From Acrocarpospora pleiomorpha (GTDB lineage Bacteria; Actinomycetota; Actinomycetes; Streptosporangiales; Streptosporangiaceae), in contig NZ_BLAF01000039.1 in NCBI RefSeq assembly GCF_009687885.1, positions 1 through 49,964 of the forward strand: a DNA stretch of 49,964 nucleotides, given 5' to 3'. How positions within the stretch are numbered: position 1 is the first letter of the stretch; each line of letters starts with the position of its first letter. Below are positions 41,192 to 49,152 of the stretch, piece by piece. The position numbers were made by a program, and so were the translations under genes. The notes beneath the pieces are model-generated. The model searched no databases. It was given only the letters and a program-made list of their open reading frames with translations, and was not told where the DNA came from.

Positions 41192-41583
41192 AGCGCGCGC
41201 AGGCCGGTGATCACTTCCTTGAGGATGCTCTCCGACGGGGGTGGGGGCGCGGCCTGGGTGGAGCCGGGGACGTAGCCGCCGCCGGCCGGAGGCCGTACCA
41301 GGATGAGGCCGTGGTCGAGCAGGTCGCCGAGCAGGACGCGGACCACGCCGAGCGGGAGGTCGGCTTCGGAGGCGACGTCGGCGACCTGGCGGGAGCGCGG
41401 GATCAGTTCGAGCAGGCGGCGGTGTTCGCGGCCCAGGTCGGCGTTGTTCGGGACCAGGGCGCCGGTGGCGGCCACCACGGACATCAGGTCCAGCGGGGCT
41501 TTCGTGGTCGCGCGGCCGCGGGTCAGCGCGTAGGAGCGGACCACGGGGCCGTCGTCGACCCAGTCCTCATAGTGGCCGCTCAT
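41188..41583 (-). CDS. DUF742 protein of the reduced second conservon
   Basis: A 131-residue DUF742 protein: DDGPVVRSYALTRGRA, VADVASEADLPLGVVRVLLG, DHGLILVRPPAGG and the end SESILKEVITGLRAL. It matches the first conservon's DUF742 gene along its length, with a longer Gly/Pro insert near the C-terminus. The start overlaps the stop of the kinase gene by four bases. Downstream there is no GTPase gene: the next gene is the convergent sulfotransferase, whose stop overlaps this one's stop by four bases. Confidence 0.92.
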   Translation of the reverse strand: MSGHYEDWVDDGPVVRSYALTRGRATTKAPLDLMSVVAATGALVPNNADLGREHRRLLELIPRSRQVADVASEADLPLGVVRVLLGDLLDHGLILVRPPAGGGYVPGSTQAAPPPPSESILKEVITGLRAL

Positions 41584-43493
41584 GCGCCTGCCCCTTCCAG
41601 GACGGCCTCCGGCGCCAGCACGGCTGCGGGGATGAGCACGATAGCGGTGGTTCCTCCGAAGGGCGAGGGGCGCAGTTCGACGCGGACGCCGTGGCGGGTG
41701 GCCAGGCGGCCGACCACGACCAGGCCGAGCCGCTCGGTGTCGGCCAGGTTGAACTCGGGCGGGCTGGCCAGCCGCCGGTTGATCGCGTCGACGTCCGCGG
41801 CGGACATGCCCAGGCCGCGGTCCTCGATCTCGACGGCGAAGCCCTTGGCCACGGCCTCACCGCGAACCGACACCTCGGTGTGCGGCGGCGAGTACGCGGT
41901 CGCGTTCTCGATCAACTCGGCGAACAGGTGGATCAGGTCGGTGACGGTGGAGCCCTTCACCGAGACCTCCGGCATCGGATACACCCGCACCCGGGGGTAA
42001 TCCTCCACCTCGGCGACCGCGCCCTGCAGCGTGTCGGCCACCGGAACCGGATTCCGGTGCGTACGGCCCGGCGTGCCGCCCGACAGCACGATCAAGCCTT
42101 CGGCGTGACGCCGCATTCGGGTGGTGAGATGGTCCAACCGGAACAGATCCTCCAGCGCGGTGGAATCCTCGGTCTGCCGCTGCATCGCGTCCAGCAGTTT
42201 GAGCTGCCGCTGCAGCAGGCCCTGGCTGCGCCGGGCCAGGTTGCGCAGCGCCTGGCCGACGCTCTCCCGCAGCCTGGCCTGGTCGACGGCGGCGTCCACG
42301 GCCGTGTGCTGGACCGCGCTGAACGCGTGCGCCACGTCGCGCACCTCGGCGGTGGTGCCCGGGGGTTCCAGCTCGGGGGCCTCGACGGCCACGTCGACCT
42401 TCTCGCCGCGGCGGAGCCGCTCGACGACGCGCGGCAGCCGTACCTCGGCCAGCTGCTGGGCGGCCGAACGCAGGCCGCCGAGTTCGCGGGAGAGCGCTCC
42501 GGCGATGCGCAGCGAGACGAACAGGGACAACACGACCGCGGCGAGGCCCAGGATCCCGGCCACTCCGGCGCGCACGAACGTGGCGATCGCGACGGGTTCG
42601 CCCCGGGATGCGAGGGCCACTCCACCGGCGTCGATGGCCGCCCGGTAGGCCTTGTCCACATCCAGGGACACCTGCCGCCAGGCGGCGTGGGTGAGGTCGG
42701 GGCCGATGGTGCCGCTGACGATGCGGGCCTCCATCCGCTGGAACTGCCGGTACACGTCCGAGACGATCAGCTTCTCGAACGGGGCGCGCAGGTCCGGCTC
42801 CAGCTCCGTCATACCCTGCTCGAACAGGAACTCCCGCTTGGCGGCGAGCTGCGTGAACGCCCGCCGTTCCGGCTCCTCCCACCGGCTGTGCACCAGCAGC
42901 AGCCCGGCGGCGAGCGCGAACTCCCTGGTCATGTGGTCCTCGGCCAGGCCGATCGAGGTGAGGCTGCGGGACTGCTGGTAGAGCTCGACGTTGTTGCTGA
43001 GCGTCATGCTGTTGATCAGCGCGATCATGGCGGTGGGCAGCCAGGCATACCGCTGCCCCAGCGTGACCAGGTCGATGCGGCGCCCGTTCACGTCCTGCCG
43101 GAGGTCGTCCAGCTCGTCCGCCGCGGCCACCGCGTCGTTGTATCTGGCCTTCATCGGCGGGCTCATGGCGTCCTGCGCCTGGCTGGTGCCGGAGCTGCGC
43201 CGGAATTCCTGACGATCGTCGTCGGTGAGCCGGCGCTGGTCGTCCAGCAGGCTCTTGGACTCGGTGGAACCGGTGGCCAGATACTCGGCGGAGAGCAGGT
43301 GCTCGCGCTGGAGCGATCGGGCCAGCTTGTCGCCGGGGACCCCGATCGACTCGTACAGGGTGGAGATGGTCAACAGGTTCAGGGACTCGCTCGTTGTGAT
43401 CGTCGTGGCGAACCCCCAGAGCGCCACAAGCGATACCAGCGGGATGACCAGCAACGTAGAAATCTTGAAGCGGACGGATCTGCTCGCTGTCAT
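41580..43493 (-). CDS. Sensor histidine kinase of the reduced second conservon
   Basis: A 637-residue membrane kinase with the same plan as the one at 35419: TM1 near the start (ISTLLVIPLVSLVALWGF), a NIT-type sensor, TM2 (VAGILGLAAVVLSLFVSL), a HAMP-like part, then FRLDHLTTRMRRHAEGLIVL, N-box HLFAELIENATAYSPP, EDRGLGM and RLGLVVVGRLA. It ends soon after TAIVLIPAAVL and lacks the long Pro-rich tail and its RVRQ and EQARAMFSAF motifs. It is followed directly by the DUF742 gene (4-bp overlap), with no roadblock or GTPase gene. It may borrow the partners of the first conservon 6 kb away, or act alone. Confidence 0.92.
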   Translation of the reverse strand: MTASRSVRFKISTLLVIPLVSLVALWGFATTITTSESLNLLTISTLYESIGVPGDKLARSLQREHLLSAEYLATGSTESKSLLDDQRRLTDDDRQEFRRSSGTSQAQDAMSPPMKARYNDAVAAADELDDLRQDVNGRRIDLVTLGQRYAWLPTAMIALINSMTLSNNVELYQQSRSLTSIGLAEDHMTREFALAAGLLLVHSRWEEPERRAFTQLAAKREFLFEQGMTELEPDLRAPFEKLIVSDVYRQFQRMEARIVSGTIGPDLTHAAWRQVSLDVDKAYRAAIDAGGVALASRGEPVAIATFVRAGVAGILGLAAVVLSLFVSLRIAGALSRELGGLRSAAQQLAEVRLPRVVERLRRGEKVDVAVEAPELEPPGTTAEVRDVAHAFSAVQHTAVDAAVDQARLRESVGQALRNLARRSQGLLQRQLKLLDAMQRQTEDSTALEDLFRLDHLTTRMRRHAEGLIVLSGGTPGRTHRNPVPVADTLQGAVAEVEDYPRVRVYPMPEVSVKGSTVTDLIHLFAELIENATAYSPPHTEVSVRGEAVAKGFAVEIEDRGLGMSAADVDAINRRLASPPEFNLADTERLGLVVVGRLATRHGVRVELRPSPFGGTTAIVLIPAAVLAPEAVLEGAGA

Positions 43494-43544
43494 GGCACCC
43501 TCAAAGGCCGTACGTAGCCGATGAGAGTAGCAGTTTGCTGCGTG

Positions 43545-44147
43545 CTATTTGGATCTAGTTAAGGACATGTTACGAAATGCCGGACCCGTCAGATTTGGGA
43601 GTGTGTGGGCCCAGGTCAGGTGGACCAGGCGAGCCGCGAGAAGGGCCAGCGTGGCGACCTCGACGCCCAGCAGGACGCGCTCCACCAAGCCGATCATGAC
43701 GCCGTCGCCCGGCAACGCGACATAGGTGAGCGCGGCCACGCCGAGCCCCGCCGCCAGCGCCAGCCACTCGACCGGGCGGGCCACCACCCGCCACCGCTTG
43801 TCGTCGGTGAACCTGCCGACCAGCTGCGCGGTGGCGACCGGCAGCGTGGTGCAGGCCAGCACCTGCCAGACCATCTCCGGCAACACCGGAGACGCGATCA
43901 TCCCCACGCCCCAGATCACGATCAACCGCTCCGGCCAGCCGCCCACCGGGGCCCGCTGTGCCCGCATTCCCGCCCATAACGCCAGGGCGGCCACCCCGAG
44001 CGCGGCCAGCGCCAATCGGGTGCTCCCGCTGTGATCAAGCGCGGTGCTGATCGTCATGTTCACCGGATCGATCTGATCCGGGACGAGCGCGGCCAGCGCG
44101 ACGACCACGCCCGCGCAGGCGACCAGGGGAGCAAGCCTCTTGACCAT
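43545..44147 (-). CDS. Hypothetical membrane protein, possibly DUF998-like
   Basis: A 200-residue protein with about six hydrophobic helices: LVACAGVVVALAALV, LALAALGVAALALWAG, LIVIWGVGMIASPVL, VLACTTLPVATAQLVG, WLALAAGLGVAALTYVAL and VLLGVEVATLALLAARL. The segment PDQIDPVNMTISTALDHSG between helices 1 and 2 resembles the loop of DUF998 proteins, but the match is loose. ATG 44147 is preferred over 44183. Its upstream side has the two xylB terminator hairpins, so it is a separate unit. No function can be given. Confidence 0.75.
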   Translation of the reverse strand: MVKRLAPLVACAGVVVALAALVPDQIDPVNMTISTALDHSGSTRLALAALGVAALALWAGMRAQRAPVGGWPERLIVIWGVGMIASPVLPEMVWQVLACTTLPVATAQLVGRFTDDKRWRVVARPVEWLALAAGLGVAALTYVALPGDGVMIGLVERVLLGVEVATLALLAARLVHLTWAHTLPNLTGPAFRNMSLTRSK

Positions 44148-44203
44148 GTTTAAAGTTTGCTGTTCTCGGCTTTGCCCCACCATCCGGCTAAGTACCGATA
44201 TCC

Positions 44204-44235
44204 CCCTGATGCCGACCCCCGAGGCGGCATCAGGG
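44204..44235 (-). terminator. Second hairpin downstream of xylB
   Basis: CCCTGATGCCG (44204-44214) and CGGCATCAGGG (44225-44235) form a perfect 11-bp stem with a 10-base loop. It lies 12 bp beyond the first hairpin in the direction of xylAB transcription and just before the next gene's promoter area, so it may be a back-up terminator. Confidence 0.6.
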
Positions 44236-44247
44236 TTCCGTCAGGGT

Positions 44248-44278
44248 CCGCGGTGGGGCAAACCCCACCCCACCGCGG
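44248..44278 (-). terminator. First hairpin downstream of xylB
   Basis: CCGCGGTGGGG (44248-44258) and CCCCACCGCGG (44268-44278) form a perfect 11-bp stem with a 9-base loop, 10 bp after the xylB stop at 44289. No T run follows on the minus strand, which is common in high-GC actinomycetes. Confidence 0.68.
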
Positions 44279-44288
44279 TCGTCCCAGG

Positions 44289-45653
44289 TCAGCCGGTTGC
44301 CTCGTGATACCGATCGCGCAATCCCGCGGTCGGTTCGGCCTCGTACGCGACCGTTTCCCCGGCCGCCCACTCCGGCGGTTCCGGCGTGCCCGCCAGCAGC
44401 CAGGCCGCCTGCCGGGCCGCGCCGTCGGCCACGTACTCCCCGGGCGGCGGCACCTGCACCGAGCACCCGAACACGCTCGGCGCGATGCGCCGCACCGCCT
44501 CGGACCGGGCGCCACCGCCGACCAGCAGCACCCGGTTCGGGGCCAGGCCGAGCGCGTCCAGCGCGTCGGCGAGCCCGCACAGCATGCCCTCCACGGCCGC
44601 CCGCGCCAGATGCGCGGGCGTCGAGTTGGCCAGCCGCAGCCCGTGCACGGACCCGGTCGCGTCCGGCCGGTTCGGCGTGCGCTCCCCTTCGAGGTACGGC
44701 ACCAGCACCAGCCCGTCCGCACCCGGCGGAGCCGACAGGGCCAGCGCGCTCAGCTCCTCCGGGCCGACGCCGAGGATCCTGCCCGCGGCGTCCAGGACCC
44801 GGGCCGCGTTGAGCGTGGCCACCAGCGGCAGGAACTTTCCGGTGGCGTCCGCGAACCCGGCGACCGCGCCGGACGGGTCGTTCGCGGCGCGGTCCGCGAC
44901 GGCGAAAGCCGTACCGGACGTGCCGATCGAGACCACCACGTCGCCGGGCCGCGCGCCCACGCCGAGCGCGGCGGCCATGTTGTCGCCGGTGCCGGGCGCG
45001 AGCAGCGCGCCGCCGGGGATCTGCCCGGCCCGCTCCGCCGGGCCCAGCACGCGCGGCAGTCCCGGACTCGCGCCCAGCGCGAGCGCGAGCAGATCAGTCC
45101 GGTACGTCCCGGTGGACGGCGACCAGTATCCGGTGCCGGAGGCGTCCCCACGATCGGTGGTGATCGTCTCCGGGCGGCCGGCCAGCTTCCAGGTCAGCCA
45201 GTCGTGTGGAAGGCAGACCTTGGCCACCCGTTTCGCGTGCTCCGGCTCGTGCTCGGCCAGCCAGCGGAGCTTGGTGACCGTGAACGAGGCGACCGGCACG
45301 CTGCCCACCGCCTCCGACCACTTCTCCGGGCCGCCCAGCTCGTCGATCAGATCCCGCGCCGCCTGCGCGGAACGGGTGTCGTTCCATAACAGGGCGGGCC
45401 GGACGACCTCGCCGGCGGAGTCCAGGCAGACCATGCCGTGCTGCTGGCCGGCGACCGACACGGCGGCCACGTCGGCCAGGCCGCCCGCCTGGTCGATCGC
45501 CTGCTGGAGAGCGTGCCACCAGTGATCGGGGTGCACCTCGGTGCCGTCCGGATGGGACGCGCGGCCCTCGCGCACGAGTGCGCCGGTGGCCGCCTCCCTG
45601 ATCACTACCTTGCAGCTCTGGGTCGAGGAGTCGACCCCCGCGACCAGCGTCAT
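44289..45653 (-). CDS. xylB: Xylulokinase
   Basis: FGGY-family kinase of 454 residues that phosphorylates D-xylulose to xylulose 5-phosphate. Seen: VAGVDSSTQSCKVVI (phosphate-binding loop), VAGQQHGMVCLD, LLWNDTRS, LPHDWLTWKLAG, TDRGDASGTGYW (catalytic Asp region), VSIGTSGTAFAVAD and RVLLVGGGARSEAVRRIAPSVFG (adenosine motif). Its start overlaps the xylA stop by four bases (ATGA). Two tandem hairpins follow the stop. It is the second gene of the xylose operon. Confidence 0.95.
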   Translation of the reverse strand: MTLVAGVDSSTQSCKVVIREAATGALVREGRASHPDGTEVHPDHWWHALQQAIDQAGGLADVAAVSVAGQQHGMVCLDSAGEVVRPALLWNDTRSAQAARDLIDELGGPEKWSEAVGSVPVASFTVTKLRWLAEHEPEHAKRVAKVCLPHDWLTWKLAGRPETITTDRGDASGTGYWSPSTGTYRTDLLALALGASPGLPRVLGPAERAGQIPGGALLAPGTGDNMAAALGVGARPGDVVVSIGTSGTAFAVADRAANDPSGAVAGFADATGKFLPLVATLNAARVLDAAGRILGVGPEELSALALSAPPGADGLVLVPYLEGERTPNRPDATGSVHGLRLANSTPAHLARAAVEGMLCGLADALDALGLAPNRVLLVGGGARSEAVRRIAPSVFGCSVQVPPPGEYVADGAARQAAWLLAGTPEPPEWAAGETVAYEAEPTAGLRDRYHEATG

Positions 45654-46792
45654 CGAACGCCCAGAATGTGTTCGAGCGCGAGCTGGTTGAGGCGGGTGAA
45701 GTGGAAGCCGCGGGTGGCCAGCTCCGCCGGGTCCCGCTCGTCGGCGAGCAGCTGGTCGAGGGTCTCGCCCTCGCCGAGGGTGGGCAGCGACAGGTCCGGG
45801 ACCAGGCTGGCGGCCCGCGCCTCCTGGACCTCGGGGTCGGCGTTGAACTTGGCCACCTTGTCCTTGAGGATCAGGTAGGTCCGCATGTTGGCCGCGGCCG
45901 ACACCCAGACGTCATCGGCGTCCTCGGTGCGCAGCGGCTTGTAGTCGAAGTGGCGCGGGCCGTCGTAGCCGCCGTTCTCCAGCAGATCCACCAGGAAGAA
46001 GGCGTTCTTCACGTCGCCGTGACCGAAGATCAGGTCCTGGTCGTACTTAATACCGTTCTGACCATTGAGGTCGATGTGGAAGAGCTTGCCGTGCCAGAGC
46101 GCCTGCGCGATGCCGTGCGCGAAGTTCATCCCGGCCATCTGCTCGTGCCCGACCTCCGGGTTGAGGCCGACCAGCTCGGGGTGCTCCAGCTCGTTGATGA
46201 ACGCCAGCGCGTGGCCGACCGTGGGCAGCAGGATGTCGCCGCGCGGCTCGTTCGGCTTGGGCTCCACGGCGAACCTGATGTCGTAGCCCTTGTCGAGCAC
46301 GTACTGGCCGAGGATGTCCATGGCCTCCTTGTAGCGGGACAGCGCGGCCTTGATGTCCTTGGCGGCCTCGGACTCCGCGCCCTCCCGGCCGCCCCAGCAC
46401 ACGTAGGTCTTGGCGCCGAGCTCGGCCGCCAGGTCGAGGTTGCGGATGACCTTGCGGATCGCGTAGCGGCGGACCTCGCGGTCGTTGCTGGTGAAGCCGC
46501 CGTCCTTGAAGACCGGATGGGTGAAGAGGTTGGTGGTGGCCATCGGCACTTTCAGGCCGGTCTCGGCGAGGGCCTTCTTGAAGCTCTCGATCGCCTTGGT
46601 GCGATCCGGCTCCACCGCGAGCAGGTCGTCGTCGTGGAAGGTCACGCCGTAAGCGCCCAGCTCAGCGAGCCGGTGCACGCTCTCCACCGGGTCGAGCGGG
46701 GCGCGGGTCGCGTCGCCGAACGGATCCCGTGCCTGCCATCCGACCGTCCACAGCCCGAACGTGAAACGGTCCTCGGGAGTGGGCGTGTACAT
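45650..46792 (-). CDS. xylA: Xylose isomerase
   Basis: Converts D-xylose to D-xylulose (and glucose to fructose). The 380-residue protein matches the Streptomyces short-type enzyme: FGLWTVGWQARDPFGDATR, catalytic GVTFHDDDLL, KTYVCWGGREG, AVEPKPNEPRGD, VGLNPEVGHEQM and FHIDLNGQNGIKYDQDL with the metal Asp residues, then FDYKPLRTED. Metal-site residues are all present. The start ATG 46792 has GGAGGCGCCA upstream. A palindromic operator begins 12 bp further upstream and a ROK regulator gene diverges. It heads the xylAB operon. Confidence 0.97.
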   Translation of the reverse strand: MYTPTPEDRFTFGLWTVGWQARDPFGDATRAPLDPVESVHRLAELGAYGVTFHDDDLLAVEPDRTKAIESFKKALAETGLKVPMATTNLFTHPVFKDGGFTSNDREVRRYAIRKVIRNLDLAAELGAKTYVCWGGREGAESEAAKDIKAALSRYKEAMDILGQYVLDKGYDIRFAVEPKPNEPRGDILLPTVGHALAFINELEHPELVGLNPEVGHEQMAGMNFAHGIAQALWHGKLFHIDLNGQNGIKYDQDLIFGHGDVKNAFFLVDLLENGGYDGPRHFDYKPLRTEDADDVWVSAAANMRTYLILKDKVAKFNADPEVQEARAASLVPDLSLPTLGEGETLDQLLADERDPAELATRGFHFTRLNQLALEHILGVR

Positions 46793-46803
46793 TGGCGCCT
46801 CCA

Positions 46804-46826
46804 TTTAGTCTACGTTGTGGACTAAA
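46804..46826. promoter_or_regulatory. Palindromic XylR operator between xylA and xylR
   Basis: TTTAGTC at 46804-46810 and GACTAAA at 46820-46826 are perfect inverted repeats nine bases apart; extended arms TTTAGTCTAC and GTGGACTAAA differ at one pair. It sits between xylA and the divergent ROK gene, where actinobacterial XylR proteins bind and release in the presence of xylose. Confidence 0.78.
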
Positions 46827-46909
46827 TATCGGTGGTGGGTGGGCGTGGGTCAAGTAGTCATTACTAGGATTTCACTGATCTCTTTTCTCTCAGGTGCGCG
46901 GAGGCGTGG

Positions 46910-48076
46910 ATGACCCAGGCCGTACGGCACGATGCGATGCGGGCCCGCAACCTGGCCCTGGTGCTCGGTTCCGTCAGCGCGCGCGGCTCGCTGACCAGGG
47001 CGGCGCTGGCCGAGGTGACCGGGCTGACCAAGACCACGGTGTCCAAGCTGGTGGCGGACCTGATCGAGACCGGCCTGGTGGTGGAGACCGGGGCCGTGCG
47101 CGGGGGCGAGCGGGGGCGGCCCGGGGTCGAGGTGCGCATCCGGGGGGATCGGGTGGCCGCGCTCGGGCTTGAGATCAACGTCGACTATCTGGCGGTCCGG
47201 GTGGTCGATCTTTCCCGGTCGGTACGACTCCGTCGTACACAGGCTGTGGATAACCGTTCCGCACAGCCTGTGGATGTCATCGCCAGGCTCAGGGATTTGG
47301 CCCTTTCGGCTGTGGATGAAGCTGTGGGTAACGGGCTGCGGATCGTGGGCGGCGCGCTGGCCGTGCCCGGTCCTGTGGACCTCGGGAGCGGCGTCGTCCA
47401 CAACGCGCCGAACCTCGGCTGGCGGGATGTGCCGGTGCTGTCGCTGCTGGATCTGGGCATCCCGCTGCACGTCGAGAACGAGGCGAACCTGGCGGCGCTG
47501 GGCGAGCTCTGGTTCGGTTCTGGTCCGACCGACTTTCTCTACGTGTCGGGAGAAATCGGCATTGGCGCGGGTTTGGTGGTCGCGGGGTCGCTGTTCCGCG
47601 GCGCGCGGGGCTTCGCGGGCGAGCTCGGCCATGTCGTCGTCTCCCCCGACGGCCCGCCCTGCCGCTGCGGCGGCCGAGGCTGCCTCGAGCAGTACGCGGG
47701 ACAGGACGCCCTGCTCGGCGCCACAGGCGGAATCCCCGCCGGGGGCGTGATGACCATGGTGGGCCGCTTGAAGGCCCAGGACCCCGCCGCGACGGCGGCC
47801 TGCCATCAGGCGGGCTGGGCGCTCGGCGTCGCGCTGTCCTCAACGGTGAACCTGGTCGACCCCGACACGATCGTCCTCGGCGGCGTCTTCGTCCCCCTGT
47901 TCCCCTGGATCGGCGACATCGTCACCCAGACCCTGCAATCCCGCCTCGGCCAGATGCGCGTCTCCGTTCCCCCGATCGTGGTCTCCCACCTCGGCTTCGA
48001 AGCCGCCGCCCTGGGCGCCGCGGGCCAGGTGATCGAACGCGTCATCGCCGACCCGGCCGCCCTACTCCAGCCCTGA
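46910..48076 (+). CDS. xylR: ROK-family xylose repressor
   Basis: A 388-residue ROK regulator. Residues 1-80 form a winged helix (LVLGSVSARGSLTRAALAEV, LTKTTVSKLVADLIETGLVV). The ROK part has GALAVPGPVDLGSGVVHNAP, NEANLAALGELWFG, GEIGIGAGLVVAG, FAGELGHVVV and the zinc motif CRCGGRGCLEQY. Lack of a working sugar kinase is usual in XylR. It diverges from xylA with the palindrome at 46804 between them, so it very likely represses xylAB and itself until xylose binds. The start ATG 46910 follows GCGGAGGCGTGG. Codon style switches to C-ending near 47640. Confidence 0.93.
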   Translation: MTQAVRHDAMRARNLALVLGSVSARGSLTRAALAEVTGLTKTTVSKLVADLIETGLVVETGAVRGGERGRPGVEVRIRGDRVAALGLEINVDYLAVRVVDLSRSVRLRRTQAVDNRSAQPVDVIARLRDLALSAVDEAVGNGLRIVGGALAVPGPVDLGSGVVHNAPNLGWRDVPVLSLLDLGIPLHVENEANLAALGELWFGSGPTDFLYVSGEIGIGAGLVVAGSLFRGARGFAGELGHVVVSPDGPPCRCGGRGCLEQYAGQDALLGATGGIPAGGVMTMVGRLKAQDPAATAACHQAGWALGVALSSTVNLVDPDTIVLGGVFVPLFPWIGDIVTQTLQSRLGQMRVSVPPIVVSHLGFEAAALGAAGQVIERVIADPAALLQP

Positions 48077-48142
48077 CCAGTCCATCCAACCGGACCGAGA
48101 TCCGCGCCGAAGGAGCGACGCAGCCGAGCCTGTCGGCCATCG

Positions 48143-48206
48143 TCCCTAGTCCGAACTTCGCTGCCCCCGCTTCGCCCTAAAGTCCGGACGTTGCCCTAAT
48201 CCGGAC
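48143..48206. repeat. Three short direct repeats after xylR
   Basis: CCCTAGTCCGAAC (48143-48155), CCCTAAAGTCCGGAC (48175-48189) and CCCTAATCCGGAC (48194-48206) are close variants of one motif. The last copy overlaps the stop of the small gene at 48196. They lie in the 119-bp gap between xylR and that gene, which are convergent. Confidence 0.55.
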
Positions 48207-48420
48207 TGGGAAGGCCGGAAGGATCGCGGCCCACGCTGATCTGTTCGGCGATGCGGCGGATCTCCTCCTCCGCTAGCGGCGGCGAGCCAGGAAGTTCCCG
48301 GCGCAGCACGCCGACGATCTCGTCGAAGGGCCGCCCCGCGTGGTGGATGGCCACGTGATGGACGATCCGGAAGAGCAGCCGGTTGGCCTCACGCTCTCGT
48401 GACACCCGGTCGATGATCAT
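48196..48420 (-). CDS. Small conserved-looking hypothetical protein
   Basis: A 74-residue protein: MIIDRVSREREANRLLFRIV, HHVAIHHAGRPFDEIVGVLR, RELPGSPPLAEEEIRRIAEQ. It has no membrane segment and looks like two or three helices with a His-rich middle (HHVAIHH). The start ATG 48420 has GGGGGAC upstream; the larger ORF to 48870 is a shadow of the VOC gene on the other strand. Third positions are nearly all G or C. I do not recognise a family. Confidence 0.6.
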   Translation of the reverse strand: MIIDRVSREREANRLLFRIVHHVAIHHAGRPFDEIVGVLRRELPGSPPLAEEEIRRIAEQISVGRDPSGLPSPD

Positions 48421-48555
48421 CAAGTCCCCCTCTGGTCCGCTGGACACCGTACGACGAGCCACCGACAGTTTCGGGGATCGCCGCCCCCGCCGGGGCGGGA
48501 ACAACCGCGCCCGGGGATATCGCTGAAGAGAGCGAGAAGATTCCTGGGAGGGAAC

Positions 48556-49059
48556 ATGCCAGTCCAGCGGCTCAACCACGCCGTGCTCTACGTCCGCGAC
48601 GTCGCCCGCAGCGTCGCCTTCTACGCCGAAGCCCTCGGCTTCCGTGTGGTCATGGAGTTCCCCGGCGCCGCCTTCCTCCAAGCCGAAGGCTCCAGCAACG
48701 ACCACGACCTCGGCCTGTTCCAGATCGGCCCGCAAGCCGCGGCCTCCGGCGCCGGCCGCACCTCCGTCGGCCTCTACCACCTGGCCTGGGAAGTCGACAC
48801 CCTCGCCGAACTGGAACGCATCTCCACCAAACTCACCGAACTGAACTCCCTGGTCGGCGCCTCCGACCACTCCACCACCAAGGCCCTCTACGCCAAGGAC
48901 CCCGACGGCCTCGAATTCGAGGTCTCCTGGCTGGTCCCCCTCAGCCTGCTCAGCGAGGACATCATCAACGCCAAATCCGCCATCAAACCCTTGAACATCG
49001 CCCGCGAGAAAGAACGCTTCGGCGCGGAGACGCGCGGCGGCGTAGGCGTATCGGTCTGA
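48556..49059 (+). CDS. VOC-superfamily (glyoxalase/catechol-dioxygenase-like) protein
   Basis: A 167-residue protein with two paired beta-alpha-beta-beta-beta modules: RLNHAVLYVRDVARSVAFYAEALGFRVV at the start (pieces NHAVLYV and SVAFYAEALGF), LYHLAWEVDTLAEL in the middle and KDPDGLEFEVSW at the end. Likely metal ligands are the His of NHAVLY, the His of LYHLAW and the Glu of LEFEV. It resembles ring-cleaving dioxygenase-like members. Substrate unknown. The start ATG 48556 follows GGGAGGGAAC. Codons are strongly C-ending. It stands alone. Confidence 0.88.
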   Translation: MPVQRLNHAVLYVRDVARSVAFYAEALGFRVVMEFPGAAFLQAEGSSNDHDLGLFQIGPQAAASGAGRTSVGLYHLAWEVDTLAELERISTKLTELNSLVGASDHSTTKALYAKDPDGLEFEVSWLVPLSLLSEDIINAKSAIKPLNIAREKERFGAETRGGVGVSV

Positions 49060-49152
49060 CGTGAGACTTGCCCACGATCTCGGGCCGCAACGGGTGCCTG
49101 CGGAGTCCGTGGTCGAACTCTGATCACCAAATGACCGATGGAACCGCTGATG

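Noticed and set aside
47240..47385. Cluster of DnaA-box-like CTGTGGAT words
   Set aside because: They lie inside xylR and come from repeated Ala-Val-Asp and Pro-Val-Asp codons; no other origin features are present.
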